A stretch of 64,000 nucleotides of DNA. Origin: Lachnospiraceae bacterium. GTDB taxonomy: Bacteria > Bacillota > Clostridia > Lachnospirales > Lachnospiraceae. The stretch spans positions 28,671-92,670 of the forward strand of contig JAGAPK010000028.1 of assembly GCA_017623295.1 (NCBI GenBank), written 5' to 3'. Shown here piece after piece: positions 53,380-62,707 of this stretch. Both the position numbers and the translations under genes were made by a program. A model generated the notes under the pieces. That model saw nothing but the letters and a program-made list of their open reading frames with translations. It was not told the DNA's origin and did not search any database. The stretch's first letter is position 1. Every line of letters begins with the position of its first letter.

Positions 53380-54579
53380 ATGAAATTACCGGGTGAAGAT
53401 GAACAGAGACCAATGGGTTTTTCTGTAATATATACAGTAATCGGTGTATCAGCATTTGTTCTAATTATGCTGTTTGTTGTTATGAAGAGTAATAACAAAG
53501 ACAGTGGTGCAAGCGAGTATGTACAACAGACACTGCAGCAGCAACAGGAACAGGCAGAAGCAGAGCAGGCCTTGGCAGAGGCGACAGAAGTAACAACAGA
53601 GAAAAAGCTTCGTGCAGAAGATTTGGATTTCTGGGATATGTATCCTGTGGACGGAGAAGAATCAGAAGATAGCAATAGTAGCACAAACACACAGAAAAGT
53701 TCATCTGCTTCCAAAACAGAAGATGAAGAGGAAGCGGAGGATAAGAAATCGGACAGCAAAAAAAGTGATTCCGATACGAAACAGGAAGAAACCGTACAGA
53801 ATGATCCGTCTACGGATGGAAAACATACATTGGTAAAATTTGCAGATGGTACAGAAGAATGGGTTTTAATCAATCCATATCTGACGAAGAATACTTATGA
53901 TTTTACCAATTTATCTGAATCGGCTAATATTCGTAAATATACAGAAAATGGAAAGAAAATTTCTTATGTCGGAGCGGATATTTCCAAGCATGACGGAGAA
54001 GTCAACTTTAACAGTATGAAAGCGGCCGGTGTGGATTATGTTATGATTCGTCTGGGCGCAAGAGGTTATGCTACCGGTCAGCTTACGTTGGATGAGTATT
54101 TTGTAGAAAATATTGAGGCAGCGATAGAAGCGGGACTGGATATTGGCGTTTATTTTTACTCCCAGGCAATCAGCCAGGAAGAGGCGAATCAGGAAGCAAA
54201 TTTTGTAGTGCAGAATCTGGAGCCTTATAGAGCAAATATTAAGTATCCGGTAGCTTTTGCTATGGAAAAAATATCCAATGATCAAGCAAGGACAGACACT
54301 CTTACAAGAGAGGATAAGACTACACTTGCCAATACCTTTTTAAGTGGCATTCAGGCAGCCGGTTATGTACCGATGTTATATGGCAATAAGGAATATCTGG
54401 TTAAGAGTGTTGATATGACACAGTTGCAGAATTATGATGTGTGGCTTTCTCAGGAGCAGGATATACCGGATTATCCATACCAGTATACCATGTGGCAGTA
54501 TACGACTACAGGAGTGTTAAACGGCATCAAAGGAGATGCCAATCTGAATATCTGTTTTGTCAGCTATTCAGACCGGTAA
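53380..54579 (+). CDS. Membrane-anchored GH25-like lysozyme, catalytic Asp replaced
   Basis: A 399-residue envelope protein. Residues about 14-36 are a signal anchor. A long Gln/Glu/Ser/Lys-rich spacer follows (about 45-185). The C-terminal part is a glycoside hydrolase family 25 barrel, which normally cuts peptidoglycan between MurNAc and GlcNAc. The first active-site Asp is present (Asp200 in GADISKHDG). The catalytic V-A-x-D-x-E motif reads V-A-F-A-M-E, so the second Asp is Ala294 while Glu296 remains. The C-terminal stretch VDLNIS-like is GDANLNICF. It may be an inactive wall-binding protein or use a different residue. The start is ATG 53380 after GGAGAAAAG. Its 3' end overlaps the next (minus) gene by 16 bases. 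Confidence 0.85.
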   Translation: MKLPGEDEQRPMGFSVIYTVIGVSAFVLIMLFVVMKSNNKDSGASEYVQQTLQQQQEQAEAEQALAEATEVTTEKKLRAEDLDFWDMYPVDGEESEDSNSSTNTQKSSSASKTEDEEEAEDKKSDSKKSDSDTKQEETVQNDPSTDGKHTLVKFADGTEEWVLINPYLTKNTYDFTNLSESANIRKYTENGKKISYVGADISKHDGEVNFNSMKAAGVDYVMIRLGARGYATGQLTLDEYFVENIEAAIEAGLDIGVYFYSQAISQEEANQEANFVVQNLEPYRANIKYPVAFAMEKISNDQARTDTLTREDKTTLANTFLSGIQAAGYVPMLYGNKEYLVKSVDMTQLQNYDVWLSQEQDIPDYPYQYTMWQYTTTGVLNGIKGDANLNICFVSYSDR

Positions 54580-55358
54580 TGCTCAATTTTAGATGAAATT
54601 TTAATAGAAGAATAGAGGTCGGCGTAGGCAAGCGGAGACATTCCTTCCATATAGTTTGGGGTGTAAGCTTTGGTTACGCCGGCTTTTTTTAAATAATCAA
54701 TAGCTTTGTTATAGGCAATAGCTGCCTCGGTTTCAGATTCGTAGACACCGATAGTATAATTACCTTTTAAGTGAATTTTAGCTTTGTAATATAGTTTTCC
54801 ATCTTGAAAAAAGGATGAAACACCATGATAGGCATTTAATATTTCAATATTCTCATAACGGAAATCATGTTTGTTGCCGTTGATAAAACGGTAGTCCTTG
54901 TCTAATACTGCATAATTTTTAATGCCGTAACGACTCATAATATTGACCTGCATTCCATAATCTGCAACAAAATAGTGCCCACCTCTTCTGGAAATTTTGT
55001 GAGAGGAGTAATAAAACAAATCATCCCGGTCAAAAATGAAAAAATGGGATGGCGAAAAATAATAATAGAAAAATTTCGGACGGATGTAAATCGGGTTCGA
55101 AATATATATTCCGTTATCACGAAAGTTGATTAATGATACGAATTTCTCAAAGGATAAAACAGAATCAGACGGAAATTGTGAGATATCCATAGACGGATTC
55201 TGCAAAATCTGACCGGCAAGCAAGTAGGCAGCGTGAGCAGAAGCTTCATCCTCATAACTTCCAAGACTAATATGCTTTGCGCGATAAGTTAATGAGGCGC
55301 GGAAGTATATTGTTCCATTTTTCTTTTTTGCCGTATAAACGCCGGGTAACTGCGACAT
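54564..55358 (-). CDS. Double AP2-domain protein with degenerate HNH core
   Basis: A 264-residue DNA-binding-like protein. AP2 domain 1 lies at about 5-48 (GVYTAKKKNGTIYFRASLTY, ISLGSYEDEASAHAAYL). AP2 domain 2 lies at about 178-228 (GVSSFFQDGKLYYKAKIHL, IGVYESETEAAIAYNKAID). Between them, residues 143-175 (RYGIKNYAVLDKDYRFINGN then KHDFRYENIEIL) resemble an HNH homing endonuclease, whose usual DH in VDHINGN reads R-F here. The catalytic His is thus absent. It looks like a domesticated, nuclease-dead relative. ATG 55358 follows GGAG at 8 bases. It is convergent with the GH25-like gene (16-base 3' overlap). Confidence 0.72.
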   Translation of the reverse strand: MSQLPGVYTAKKKNGTIYFRASLTYRAKHISLGSYEDEASAHAAYLLAGQILQNPSMDISQFPSDSVLSFEKFVSLINFRDNGIYISNPIYIRPKFFYYYFSPSHFFIFDRDDLFYYSSHKISRRGGHYFVADYGMQVNIMSRYGIKNYAVLDKDYRFINGNKHDFRYENIEILNAYHGVSSFFQDGKLYYKAKIHLKGNYTIGVYESETEAAIAYNKAIDYLKKAGVTKAYTPNYMEGMSPLAYADLYSSIKISSKIEHYRSE

Positions 55359-55472
55359 CAATCAAACTCCATTTCCTAGAAAGATTTCTTAATATTGGTA
55401 CAAGTATAACATATTTTTCCGAGGTTCTGTATAAAATATTACAGAAGCTGTGCTTCAGAATGAGGAGAAATT

Positions 55473-56093
55473 ATGTATAAGAAATTTATCACAATGTTGT
55501 TTTTGATGAATATGACGTTTGTCTCGTCGTGGTTATGTGTGAAAGAACTTAGAATCAATCGCGTTGCGGCGACACAGGCTTTTCAGATAGAGTATCTGGG
55601 AGCGAGTGCTTCTGAAGAGAAGAAAAGTTTTCTGGAAGTTGTTGCCTGTGTTTCATCTGGACAAAGAGTCGTAGATTATGAAGTGTTGGAACTGGAAATG
55701 AAATACCAGTTGTCAGCGCAGGATTATGATTCGTTACTTCGTATTGTTGAGGCAGAAGCAGGTGGTGAAGATGAAGATGGTAAGCTGCTGGTTGCAAATG
55801 TGGTTCTAAACAGGGTTAATAGTGACAAATTTCCGGATACAGTGACGGAAGTTGTTATGCAGAGAGAAGATGGAGTAGCACAGTTTAGCCCGACGGTGGA
55901 TGGGCGTTTTGAGAGTGTGACGGTAAGTGAAGAAACTTATGCGGCAGTGGAGAGGGCACTTTATGGGGAAGATATTTCACAGGGGGCTTTATATTTCTGT
56001 GCCAGAGAAAAAGCAGATTCCAGTAATATGCAGTGGTTTGACCAAAAATTGACCAAGCTTTTTTCCTATGGGAATCACGAATTCTTTTTCTGA
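55473..56093 (+). CDS. SleB-like cell wall hydrolase
   Basis: A 206-residue protein with an N-terminal signal or anchor (MLFLMNMTFVSSWLCV). The C-terminal half (about 85-206) is the SleB/CwlJ hydrolase domain, a muramidase-type enzyme that acts on cortex or wall peptidoglycan: SLLRIVEAEAGGEDEDGKLL with the catalytic Glu, VANVVLNRVNSDKFP, and GVAQFSPTVDGRF. In Clostridia family members serve spore cortex lysis or vegetative wall turnover; nothing here decides. The ribosome binding site is GAGGAG. The gene is divergent from the AP2 gene. Confidence 0.88.
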   Translation: MYKKFITMLFLMNMTFVSSWLCVKELRINRVAATQAFQIEYLGASASEEKKSFLEVVACVSSGQRVVDYEVLELEMKYQLSAQDYDSLLRIVEAEAGGEDEDGKLLVANVVLNRVNSDKFPDTVTEVVMQREDGVAQFSPTVDGRFESVTVSEETYAAVERALYGEDISQGALYFCAREKADSSNMQWFDQKLTKLFSYGNHEFFF

Positions 56094-56100
56094 TGGTAAG

Positions 56101-56129
56101 TTGCGCAATAAATTTCTTTGTGCTATAAT
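56101..56129 (+). promoter_or_regulatory. Sigma-A promoter of thrC
   Basis: TTGCGC (56101-56106), a 17-base spacer and perfect TATAAT (56124-56129), 39 bases before the thrC ATG. Confidence 0.75.
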
Positions 56130-56167
56130 TTGCTTGAAATCTGTACGGTAGAGAAAGGGTTAAAGAA

Positions 56168-57658
56168 ATGGAAGTATTATATAGTAGTACAAGAAATGGC
56201 GAGAAAAAAATACAGGCTTCACAGGCAATTTTAAAAGGCTTGTCAGATGATGGTGGTTTGTTTGTACCAGATCATATTCCTGCATTGGAGAAATCTCTTA
56301 AAGAACTGTCTGAAATGGAATACAAGGAAATTGCTTATGAGGTAATGAAATTGTATCTGACAGATTTTACAGAAGAAGAATTGAAAAACTGTATCGAAAG
56401 AGCATACGACTCCAAATTTGACACAGAAGTAATTGCACCGCTTGTTGAGGCTGAAAATACATATTATCTGGAACTTTTTCACGGAGCAACCATCGCATTT
56501 AAGGATATGGCGTTGTCCATTCTTCCTCATTTGATGATTACTTCCGCAAGAAAGAATAAAGTAGAGAATGAGATTGTTATTTTAACAGCAACTTCCGGAG
56601 ATACCGGTAAAGCAGCACTGGCTGGTTTTGCAGGCGTTGAAGGCACAAGAATCATTGTATTTTATCCGAAGAATGGTGTAAGCCCGATTCAGGAGAAACA
56701 GATGGTTACTCAGAAGGGTGACAATACATTTGTAGTTGGTATTCATGGTAACTTTGATGATGCACAGACTGGTGTGAAGCAGATTTTTGCAGATAAAGAA
56801 TTAGAGAAAGAAATGGCAGAGAAAGGATTCCAGTTCTCCTCTGCGAACTCTATCAATATCGGTCGTCTGGTTCCACAGATTGTATATTATGTATATTCTT
56901 ATGCAAAATTATTAAAAGAAGAAAAAATTACAGATGGGGAAGCAATCAATGTTGTTGTTCCTACCGGAAACTTTGGTAATATTCTTGCGGCATTTTATGC
57001 AAAGAATATGGGTGTGCCGATTGCGAAGTTAATCTGTGCTTCCAATGAAAATAAAGTATTATATGATTTCTTTGAAACAGGAAGCTATGACCGTAATCGT
57101 GAATTTATGCTGACAAGCTCTCCATCTATGGATATTCTGATTTCCAGTAACTTAGAGCGTCTGATTTATCGTATCGCAGGAAATGATGCAAAGAAGAATG
57201 CAGACTTTATGGCAGCATTATCCAAAGAAGGTAAATATCAGATTACAGACGAGATGAAGAAAGAACTGGCTGATTTCTATGGTAACTACGCAAGTGAAAA
57301 AGAAACAGCGGACAGAATCAAGGATTTATATGATAAGACAGGATATGTTATCGATACCCATACAGCGGTAGCAAGTGCTGTTTATCAGAAATATAAAGCA
57401 GCAAGCGGGGATACAACAAAAACTGTTATTGCATCTACAGCGAGTCCGTTTAAGTTTACAAGAAGCGTAATGAATGCAATCGATGCAAAATATGACAGTA
57501 TGTCTGATTTTGAATTAGTAGATGAATTATCTAAGATTGCAAATGTGACAGTGCCAAACGCAATTGAAGAAATCAGAACAGCACCGGTATTACATGATAC
57601 GGTTTGCGATAAGAGCGAAATGAAAGAAGTTGTAAAAAGCTTTTTAGGAATTATGTAG
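56168..57658 (+). CDS. thrC: Threonine synthase
   Basis: Last step of threonine synthesis: O-phosphohomoserine to threonine, with PLP. The Schiff-base lysine is Lys112 in FHGATIAFKDMAL. ATSGDTGKAALAGF is the phosphate/substrate loop and VVPTGNFGNILAAFYA the PLP phosphate-binding loop. At 496 residues it is the long type common in Clostridia (the E. coli ThrC class). A strong promoter precedes it with no riboswitch or T-box visible in the short leader. A receiver-domain gene begins 4 bases after its stop. Confidence 0.95.
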   Translation: MEVLYSSTRNGEKKIQASQAILKGLSDDGGLFVPDHIPALEKSLKELSEMEYKEIAYEVMKLYLTDFTEEELKNCIERAYDSKFDTEVIAPLVEAENTYYLELFHGATIAFKDMALSILPHLMITSARKNKVENEIVILTATSGDTGKAALAGFAGVEGTRIIVFYPKNGVSPIQEKQMVTQKGDNTFVVGIHGNFDDAQTGVKQIFADKELEKEMAEKGFQFSSANSINIGRLVPQIVYYVYSYAKLLKEEKITDGEAINVVVPTGNFGNILAAFYAKNMGVPIAKLICASNENKVLYDFFETGSYDRNREFMLTSSPSMDILISSNLERLIYRIAGNDAKKNADFMAALSKEGKYQITDEMKKELADFYGNYASEKETADRIKDLYDKTGYVIDTHTAVASAVYQKYKAASGDTTKTVIASTASPFKFTRSVMNAIDAKYDSMSDFELVDELSKIANVTVPNAIEEIRTAPVLHDTVCDKSEMKEVVKSFLGIM

Positions 57659-57662
57659 TATT

Positions 57663-58031
57663 ATGGAGAAGATTTTATTAGTTGATGATGTTGCCACAAA
57701 TTTAAAATGTGTCAGCAAAAGTTTAAAAGATAAATACCATTTTATAACAGCAAAATCTGGAGAAGAGGCTTTGAAGCTGATAAAAGAAGAAAAGCCGGAT
57801 TTGATTCTTCTGGATATCTGTATGCCGGATATGGATGGATACGAGGTCTTAAAACGCATCAAAGCAGAGAAAGACGGAGCTGATGTACCGGTAGTTTTTC
57901 TGACAGGTGAATCGGATATTGAGAGTGAAGTGAAAGGTAGAGAGTTGGGTGCCGTTGATTTTATACGAAAACCATTTATGCCTTCGGCGCTTATAGACAG
58001 TATTCAGAAAGTTCTGGGACAAAACAGATAA
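57663..58031 (+). CDS. Stand-alone CheY-like receiver domain protein
   Basis: A single-domain response regulator of 122 residues with no output domain. Acidic pocket Asp8 and Asp9, phosphorylation site Asp51 in LLDICMPDMDG, Thr81 in FLTGE and Lys103 in FIRKPF are all present, so it should be phosphorylatable. It begins 4 bases after thrC and is followed 12 bases on by a small membrane protein gene. No histidine kinase is near. It could serve chemotaxis (with the CheR at 42.5 kb) or another phosphorelay. Confidence 0.92.
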   Translation: MEKILLVDDVATNLKCVSKSLKDKYHFITAKSGEEALKLIKEEKPDLILLDICMPDMDGYEVLKRIKAEKDGADVPVVFLTGESDIESEVKGRELGAVDFIRKPFMPSALIDSIQKVLGQNR

Positions 58032-58043
58032 GGAGAATTACAA

Positions 58044-58385
58044 ATGTACGATTTTATTGATATTTTATGTATCTGTTGTGGTGCATATCTGGTTTATGCA
58101 GCGATTGTTATGAAGACACAAGGACGTATTATCAGCAATGTGCTGCTAAAGAAAGGAATGGATGAGAGTTCTCTGAAAGATAAAGATGGATTTATCAACT
58201 TCCTTTTTGGAAAAGTTTTGCTGGTTGGTATTCTGGTGATAATAGGTGGAATAATCAATCTTGTAAATACCTATCTGGCAGGACCAAAGGTAGTAACAAT
58301 AGTTACATGCTGTATTTTTGCTGTAGCAGTAATAGGATATGGAATTGTCACTAATATTGCAATGAGAAAATTCATGGAAGAATAG
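58044..58385 (+). CDS. Small membrane protein, 113 aa
   Basis: I do not recognise this family. About three membrane segments are visible: DILCICCGAYLVYAAIVM (about 6-23), KVLLVGILVIIGGIINLV (about 57-75) and VVTIVTCCIFAVAVIGYGIV (about 83-103), with a charged loop between the first two. It resembles, in layout, DUF3784-type proteins, but I cannot assign it. GGAGAATTAC precedes the ATG. It is 12 bases after the receiver gene and ahead of a bidirectional terminator. Confidence 0.75.
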   Translation: MYDFIDILCICCGAYLVYAAIVMKTQGRIISNVLLKKGMDESSLKDKDGFINFLFGKVLLVGILVIIGGIINLVNTYLAGPKVVTIVTCCIFAVAVIGYGIVTNIAMRKFMEE

Positions 58386-58400
58386 TGGAATAAAGGAAAA

Positions 58401-58432
58401 GGGATATCGTTTTGATGAGCGATATCCCTTTT
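58401..58432. terminator. Bidirectional terminator between membrane protein gene and citrate synthase
   Basis: GGGATATCG (58401-58409) pairs with CGATATCCC (58420-58428) around a 10-base loop, followed by TTTT on the plus strand and by TTTTCC on the minus strand. Confidence 0.88.
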
Positions 58433-58465
58433 ATAGTAACATTTTCGTATAAGACAATGTCTAAA

Positions 58466-59830
58466 TTATCTTTCTTCAATTGGATGATAAACTCTGTCAT
58501 TACCAATCGGTTTGTATGCCGGACGAATAATTTTACCATTGTTGGCAAGCTCTTCCATACGGTGTGCGCTCCATCCTGCAATACGTGCAATCGCGAAAAT
58601 CGGAGTGTAAAGTTCCATCGGAAGATTTAACATATGGTATACAAAACCGGAGTAGAAGTCTACGTTAATGCTGACACCTTTGTACATCTGACGTTCCTTG
58701 GCAATTACCTCAGGAGCAAGTCGTTCTACGAGAGAGTAGAGAGCAAATTCTTCGTGCAATCCTTTTTCTTCGGATAATCTTTCAACGAAGGATTTGAAAA
58801 TAACAGCTCTTGGGTCAGACTTAGAATAAACGGCATGGCCGACACCGTAAATCAAGCCGGCGTGGTCAAATGCATCTTTGTGTAATAATTTAGCAAGATA
58901 ATCAGCAACCTGACCTTCATTTGTCCAGTCAGATATTTCTTGTTTCATTTCTTCAAACATTTTCACAACTTTAATATTAGCACCACCGTGTCTTGGACCT
59001 TTCAAAGAACCAATTGCAGCAGCAATAACAGAATAAGTATCTGTTAGAGAAGAACTTACTACGTGAGTGGTAAAAGTTGAATTGTTACCGCCACCGTGTT
59101 CCATGTGAAGAACAAGTGCGATATCAAGAATTTTAGCCTCTAAAGGGGTGTACTGACTATCCGGGCGAAGAATATGTAAAATATTCTCTGCAGTAGATAA
59201 TTCCGGCTGTGGCTGATGGATAAATAAACTTTTTCCATCATGATAATGACTGTATGCCTGATACCCATAAATAGAGAGTAATGGGAAAAGACTGATAAGC
59301 TGTAAACACTGACGAAGTACATTCGGGAGAGAAGTGTCATCTGCCCTGTCATCATAAGAATATAAGGTAAGCACACTTCTTGCCAGAGTATTCATCATAT
59401 CGTTGCTTGGTGCTTTCATGATAATATCACGCACAAAACTGGTAGGGAGAGAACGATATCCGGACAGAAGTGCTTTAAAATCTTCTAATTCTTTTGTATT
59501 TGGAAGTTTGTCAAAAAGTAATAAATAAGTAGCTTCTTCATACCCAAAGCAGGTATCTTTTGGAAAACCGTTTACAAGGTCTTTGACATCATAACCTCTA
59601 TAAAAAAGTCGTCCGTGAGTTGGCACCTGAACACCATCAACGATTTTGCTGGCACGTACATCGGAGATATGAGTAAGACCGGCTAAAACACCTTTTCCGT
59701 TTAAGTCTCTCAGACCGCGTTTAACATCGTATTTGGTAAATAGTTCTGTATCTATGATATCTGCCTGTTTGCTCATATTAGCAAGCCGGACGATTTCTGG
59801 TGTAATTTCAGAAAAACTGTTTTGATCCAT
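58466..59830 (-). CDS. gltA: Citrate synthase
   Basis: Condenses oxaloacetate and acetyl-CoA to citrate. The family motifs are MEHGGGNNSTFTTHVV, GLIYGVGHAVYSKSDPRA (His of catalysis) and the later FYSGFVYHMLNLP. At 454 residues it is the longer type typical of Lachnospiraceae and slightly longer than the usual 370-430. In an anaerobe without a full TCA cycle this would feed glutamate synthesis. The gene has GAAAGGAGG 9 bases before its ATG. Downstream lies the shared terminator. 2-methylcitrate synthase is a possible alternative, but no prp genes are near. Confidence 0.9.
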   Translation of the reverse strand: MDQNSFSEITPEIVRLANMSKQADIIDTELFTKYDVKRGLRDLNGKGVLAGLTHISDVRASKIVDGVQVPTHGRLFYRGYDVKDLVNGFPKDTCFGYEEATYLLLFDKLPNTKELEDFKALLSGYRSLPTSFVRDIIMKAPSNDMMNTLARSVLTLYSYDDRADDTSLPNVLRQCLQLISLFPLLSIYGYQAYSHYHDGKSLFIHQPQPELSTAENILHILRPDSQYTPLEAKILDIALVLHMEHGGGNNSTFTTHVVSSSLTDTYSVIAAAIGSLKGPRHGGANIKVVKMFEEMKQEISDWTNEGQVADYLAKLLHKDAFDHAGLIYGVGHAVYSKSDPRAVIFKSFVERLSEEKGLHEEFALYSLVERLAPEVIAKERQMYKGVSINVDFYSGFVYHMLNLPMELYTPIFAIARIAGWSAHRMEELANNGKIIRPAYKPIGNDRVYHPIEER

Positions 59831-60098
59831 GAATATTGCCTCCTTTCAAATACTGCGAGTCACTTTATTATCATACCATGAAAAAAATGTGCAAGACAAG
59901 AAAGAATAAAAAGTTTAGAAAGTTTTAACAGATTGTACATATTATGCGACAATGAAAGCAGTATAGGAATTTTGACGGCTTTTTATTGCGAAGGAATGAG
60001 AATGGTATTAAAATATGAAGAGAATAAAACAGAATATAAAGGAAGGGTTCTATGATTCTGATAAAAAGACGATAGAATCATATGAGAATGGAGGAAAT

Positions 60099-60749
60099 AT
60101 GACAAAACAGGAAATGTTAAGCCATGTAGATCATACCCAGTTGAAGGCATTTGCAACATGGGAAGATATTAAAACATTGTGTGAGGAAGCGATTGAATTT
60201 CAGACCGCATCTATTTGTGTGCCACCAGCTTATATTAAACGAATTCATGATACCTATGGTGATAAAGTGAATATATGTACCGTAATTGGTTTTCCTCTTG
60301 GTTACAGTGTAACTGAAGCAAAGGTAGAAGAAACCAAGCAGGCAGTCAAAGACGGAGCAAAAGAAATTGACATGGTAGTGAATATTTCCGATGTCAAAAA
60401 CGGTCTTTTTGCCAAAGTAGAAGAAGAAATTAAGGCAATTAAAGCGGCTTGTCAGGACAATATTCTGAAAGTAATTATCGAAACCTGTTATCTGACAGAA
60501 GAAGAAAAGATTGCTATGTGTAAGGCGGTAACCAATGCTAAGGCAGATTATATCAAAACATCTACCGGTTTTGGTACAGCTGGAGCAACAATAGAAGACA
60601 TCAAATTGTTTAAGAAACATATCGGACCGGATGTGAAAATCAAAGCAGCCGGTGGAATCTCTACCCTGGAGGAAATGGAAGCGTTTCTGGCAGAGGGATG
60701 TGACAGAATCGGAACTTCCAGAGCCGTTGGATTACTGAAAAATGTATAA
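60099..60749 (+). CDS. deoC: Deoxyribose-phosphate aldolase
   Basis: Splits 2-deoxyribose-5-phosphate to glyceraldehyde-3-phosphate and acetaldehyde, in deoxynucleoside salvage. The Schiff-base lysine is in DYIKTSTGFG. Other signatures: VDHTQLKAFAT at the start, CTVIGFPLGYSV and AAGGISTLEEMEAFLAEG. At 216 residues it is normal. I chose ATG 60099, preceded by GGAGG; a further 28 codons upstream are in frame but have no ribosome binding site. No other deo genes lie near. The next gene begins 14 bases on. Confidence 0.92.
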   Translation: MTKQEMLSHVDHTQLKAFATWEDIKTLCEEAIEFQTASICVPPAYIKRIHDTYGDKVNICTVIGFPLGYSVTEAKVEETKQAVKDGAKEIDMVVNISDVKNGLFAKVEEEIKAIKAACQDNILKVIIETCYLTEEEKIAMCKAVTNAKADYIKTSTGFGTAGATIEDIKLFKKHIGPDVKIKAAGGISTLEEMEAFLAEGCDRIGTSRAVGLLKNV

Positions 60750-60763
60750 TAATGGAGCAGACC

Positions 60764-62593
60764 ATGAATATAAAAGACAGAATCAAATTGTTGCGGGAGA
60801 AAATGGCAGAAGAAAATATCGACTTTTATCTGATTCCCACCGCAGATTATCATAACTCAGAATATGTCAGTGACTATTTCAAAGTGCGGGAATATTTTTC
60901 TGGTTTTACCGGTTCAAACGGAAGTCTTGTAGTCAGTCAGGAAGAGGCCGGACTCTGGACGGATGGGAGATATTTTATTCAGGCCGAAAAGGAGCTTGCA
61001 GGAAGTGATATTATCCTGTTTCGGATGATGGAAGAGGGCGTTCCTACAATTCCGGAATATTTAACGGAGCAGATGGAAGAAGGTCAGACACTTGGCTTTG
61101 ACGGCAGGGTAATCAGCTGCGCTTATGGTAAGAAGTTAGAAAAGGCATTGGAGAACAAGCAGATAGCCATTTGCTATGAAAAAGATCTTGCGGGCAGTCT
61201 GTGGGAAGAAAGACCTGATATGCCGGCTCATCCGGTTAAAGTTTTACCGGATGATGTTTGCGGACAAAGTGTGGGAGAGAAGCTTGCCAGAGTCAGAGAA
61301 GGTATGCAGAAAGAAAAATGTAGTGCACATCTTTTGAGTAAGTTAGACGATTTGATGTGGCTTCTTAACATTCGGGGGAGTGATGTGGAATGTAATCCGG
61401 TAGCACTTTCCTATGGATTCCTTACGATGAATGAATGTTATCTTTTTATACAGGAAAAAGCAATTGATGAGGAACTGAGAACTCATGCAGCAAAGTGGTC
61501 CGTAACATTAAAGGATTATAATGATATTGAAGAATTCTTGCGAAATTTTTATAATGGAAACAAAAAAGACAATCGTGTTTTACTGGATGACCAAAATGTA
61601 AACTATTCTTTGTACCGTATTTTGCAGGAAAAAGTTGAGGTTGTGACAGGTGAAAATCCAAGTGAACTTTTAAAGGCGAAGAAAAATCCAGTGGAACTTG
61701 CCAATATGCAGGAAGTTTATCTGAAAGACAGCGTGGCACTGACGAAATTTATTTACTGGTTGAAAAAGAATATTGGTAAAATGCCGATTACCGAATATTC
61801 CGCAGCTATGTATCTGGATGATTTAAGAAGAAAGACAGATGGCTTTTTGGATTTATCTTTTCCAACAATAAGCGGTTACAAAGAAAATGCGGCTATGATG
61901 CACTATGAAGCAACGGCGGAAAGTCACAAAGAATTAAAGCCCGAAGGAATGTTGCTTGTGGATTCCGGTGGGCAGTATCTGGGTGGTACAACAGATGTAA
62001 CTAGAACGATTGTACTTGGTAAAATCAGTGAAGAAGTTAAGAAACACTTTACTGCTGTGACAATCGGAATGTTAAATCTTACGAATGCCCGTTTCCTGCA
62101 TGGTTGTACCGGAAGAAATCTGGACATTCTGGCAAGGCAGCCATTATGGGATATGGGAATTGATTATAAGTGCGGTACAGGACACGGCATTGGCTATATT
62201 CTGAATGTGCATGAAGGACCGCAGAACATTCGCTGGCGATATACAGAAGGTACCAAAGAGGCTGTGTTGGAAGAGGGAATGGTAATTTCCAATGAGCCCG
62301 GAGTTTATATCGAAGGCAGTCACGGAATTCGTACGGAAAATATTATTGTAGCACGAAACGGTGAGAAGAATAGCGATGGTCAGTTCATGTATTTTGATAC
62401 ATTAACTTATGTGCCGATTGATCTGGAGGCGATTGATGTGAAGTATATGCAGCCCAAAGACATAGAACGTTTGAATGCTTATCACAGGGCGGTATATGAG
62501 AAAATTTCTCCGTATCTGGAAAAGGAAGAGAAGGATTGGCTGGCAGATGAAACAAGACCGGTAAAAATTGTGCTAAGAAATATTGACTTTTAG
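60764..62593 (+). CDS. Xaa-Pro aminopeptidase P family metallopeptidase (M24B)
   Basis: Removes N-terminal residues linked to proline. The 609-residue protein has two N-terminal creatinase-like domains (TGSNGSLVVSQEEAGLW early) and the C-terminal pita-bread catalytic domain. Metal ligands are seen in VDSGGQYLGGTTDVTRT (two Asp), GTGHGIGYI (His), NEPGVYIE (Glu) and HGIRTENIIV (Glu). The length matches the aminopeptidase P/PepP-long type. ATG 60764 is preceded by GGAG at 6 bases; the earlier ATG at 60752 has no site. The pckA promoter begins inside its last codons. Confidence 0.92.
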   Translation: MNIKDRIKLLREKMAEENIDFYLIPTADYHNSEYVSDYFKVREYFSGFTGSNGSLVVSQEEAGLWTDGRYFIQAEKELAGSDIILFRMMEEGVPTIPEYLTEQMEEGQTLGFDGRVISCAYGKKLEKALENKQIAICYEKDLAGSLWEERPDMPAHPVKVLPDDVCGQSVGEKLARVREGMQKEKCSAHLLSKLDDLMWLLNIRGSDVECNPVALSYGFLTMNECYLFIQEKAIDEELRTHAAKWSVTLKDYNDIEEFLRNFYNGNKKDNRVLLDDQNVNYSLYRILQEKVEVVTGENPSELLKAKKNPVELANMQEVYLKDSVALTKFIYWLKKNIGKMPITEYSAAMYLDDLRRKTDGFLDLSFPTISGYKENAAMMHYEATAESHKELKPEGMLLVDSGGQYLGGTTDVTRTIVLGKISEEVKKHFTAVTIGMLNLTNARFLHGCTGRNLDILARQPLWDMGIDYKCGTGHGIGYILNVHEGPQNIRWRYTEGTKEAVLEEGMVISNEPGVYIEGSHGIRTENIIVARNGEKNSDGQFMYFDTLTYVPIDLEAIDVKYMQPKDIERLNAYHRAVYEKISPYLEKEEKDWLADETRPVKIVLRNIDF

Positions 62594-62611
62594 GGGCTTG
62601 TTTGAGATAAT
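62583..62611 (+). promoter_or_regulatory. Promoter of pckA
   Basis: TTGACT (62583-62588), a 17-base spacer and GATAAT (62606-62611). It overlaps the end of the peptidase gene. The leader is about 90 bases and contains a small CGGAAATC / GATTCCG hairpin near 62655-62676. Confidence 0.65.
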
Positions 62612-62707
62612 ATAAGCGGTGTGCTGGACAAACAGTGCATACAATGCGATATAGCGGAAATCCAATGAGATTCCGTTAAATAATACAATTTTTAAGGAGG
62701 ATTTCTC

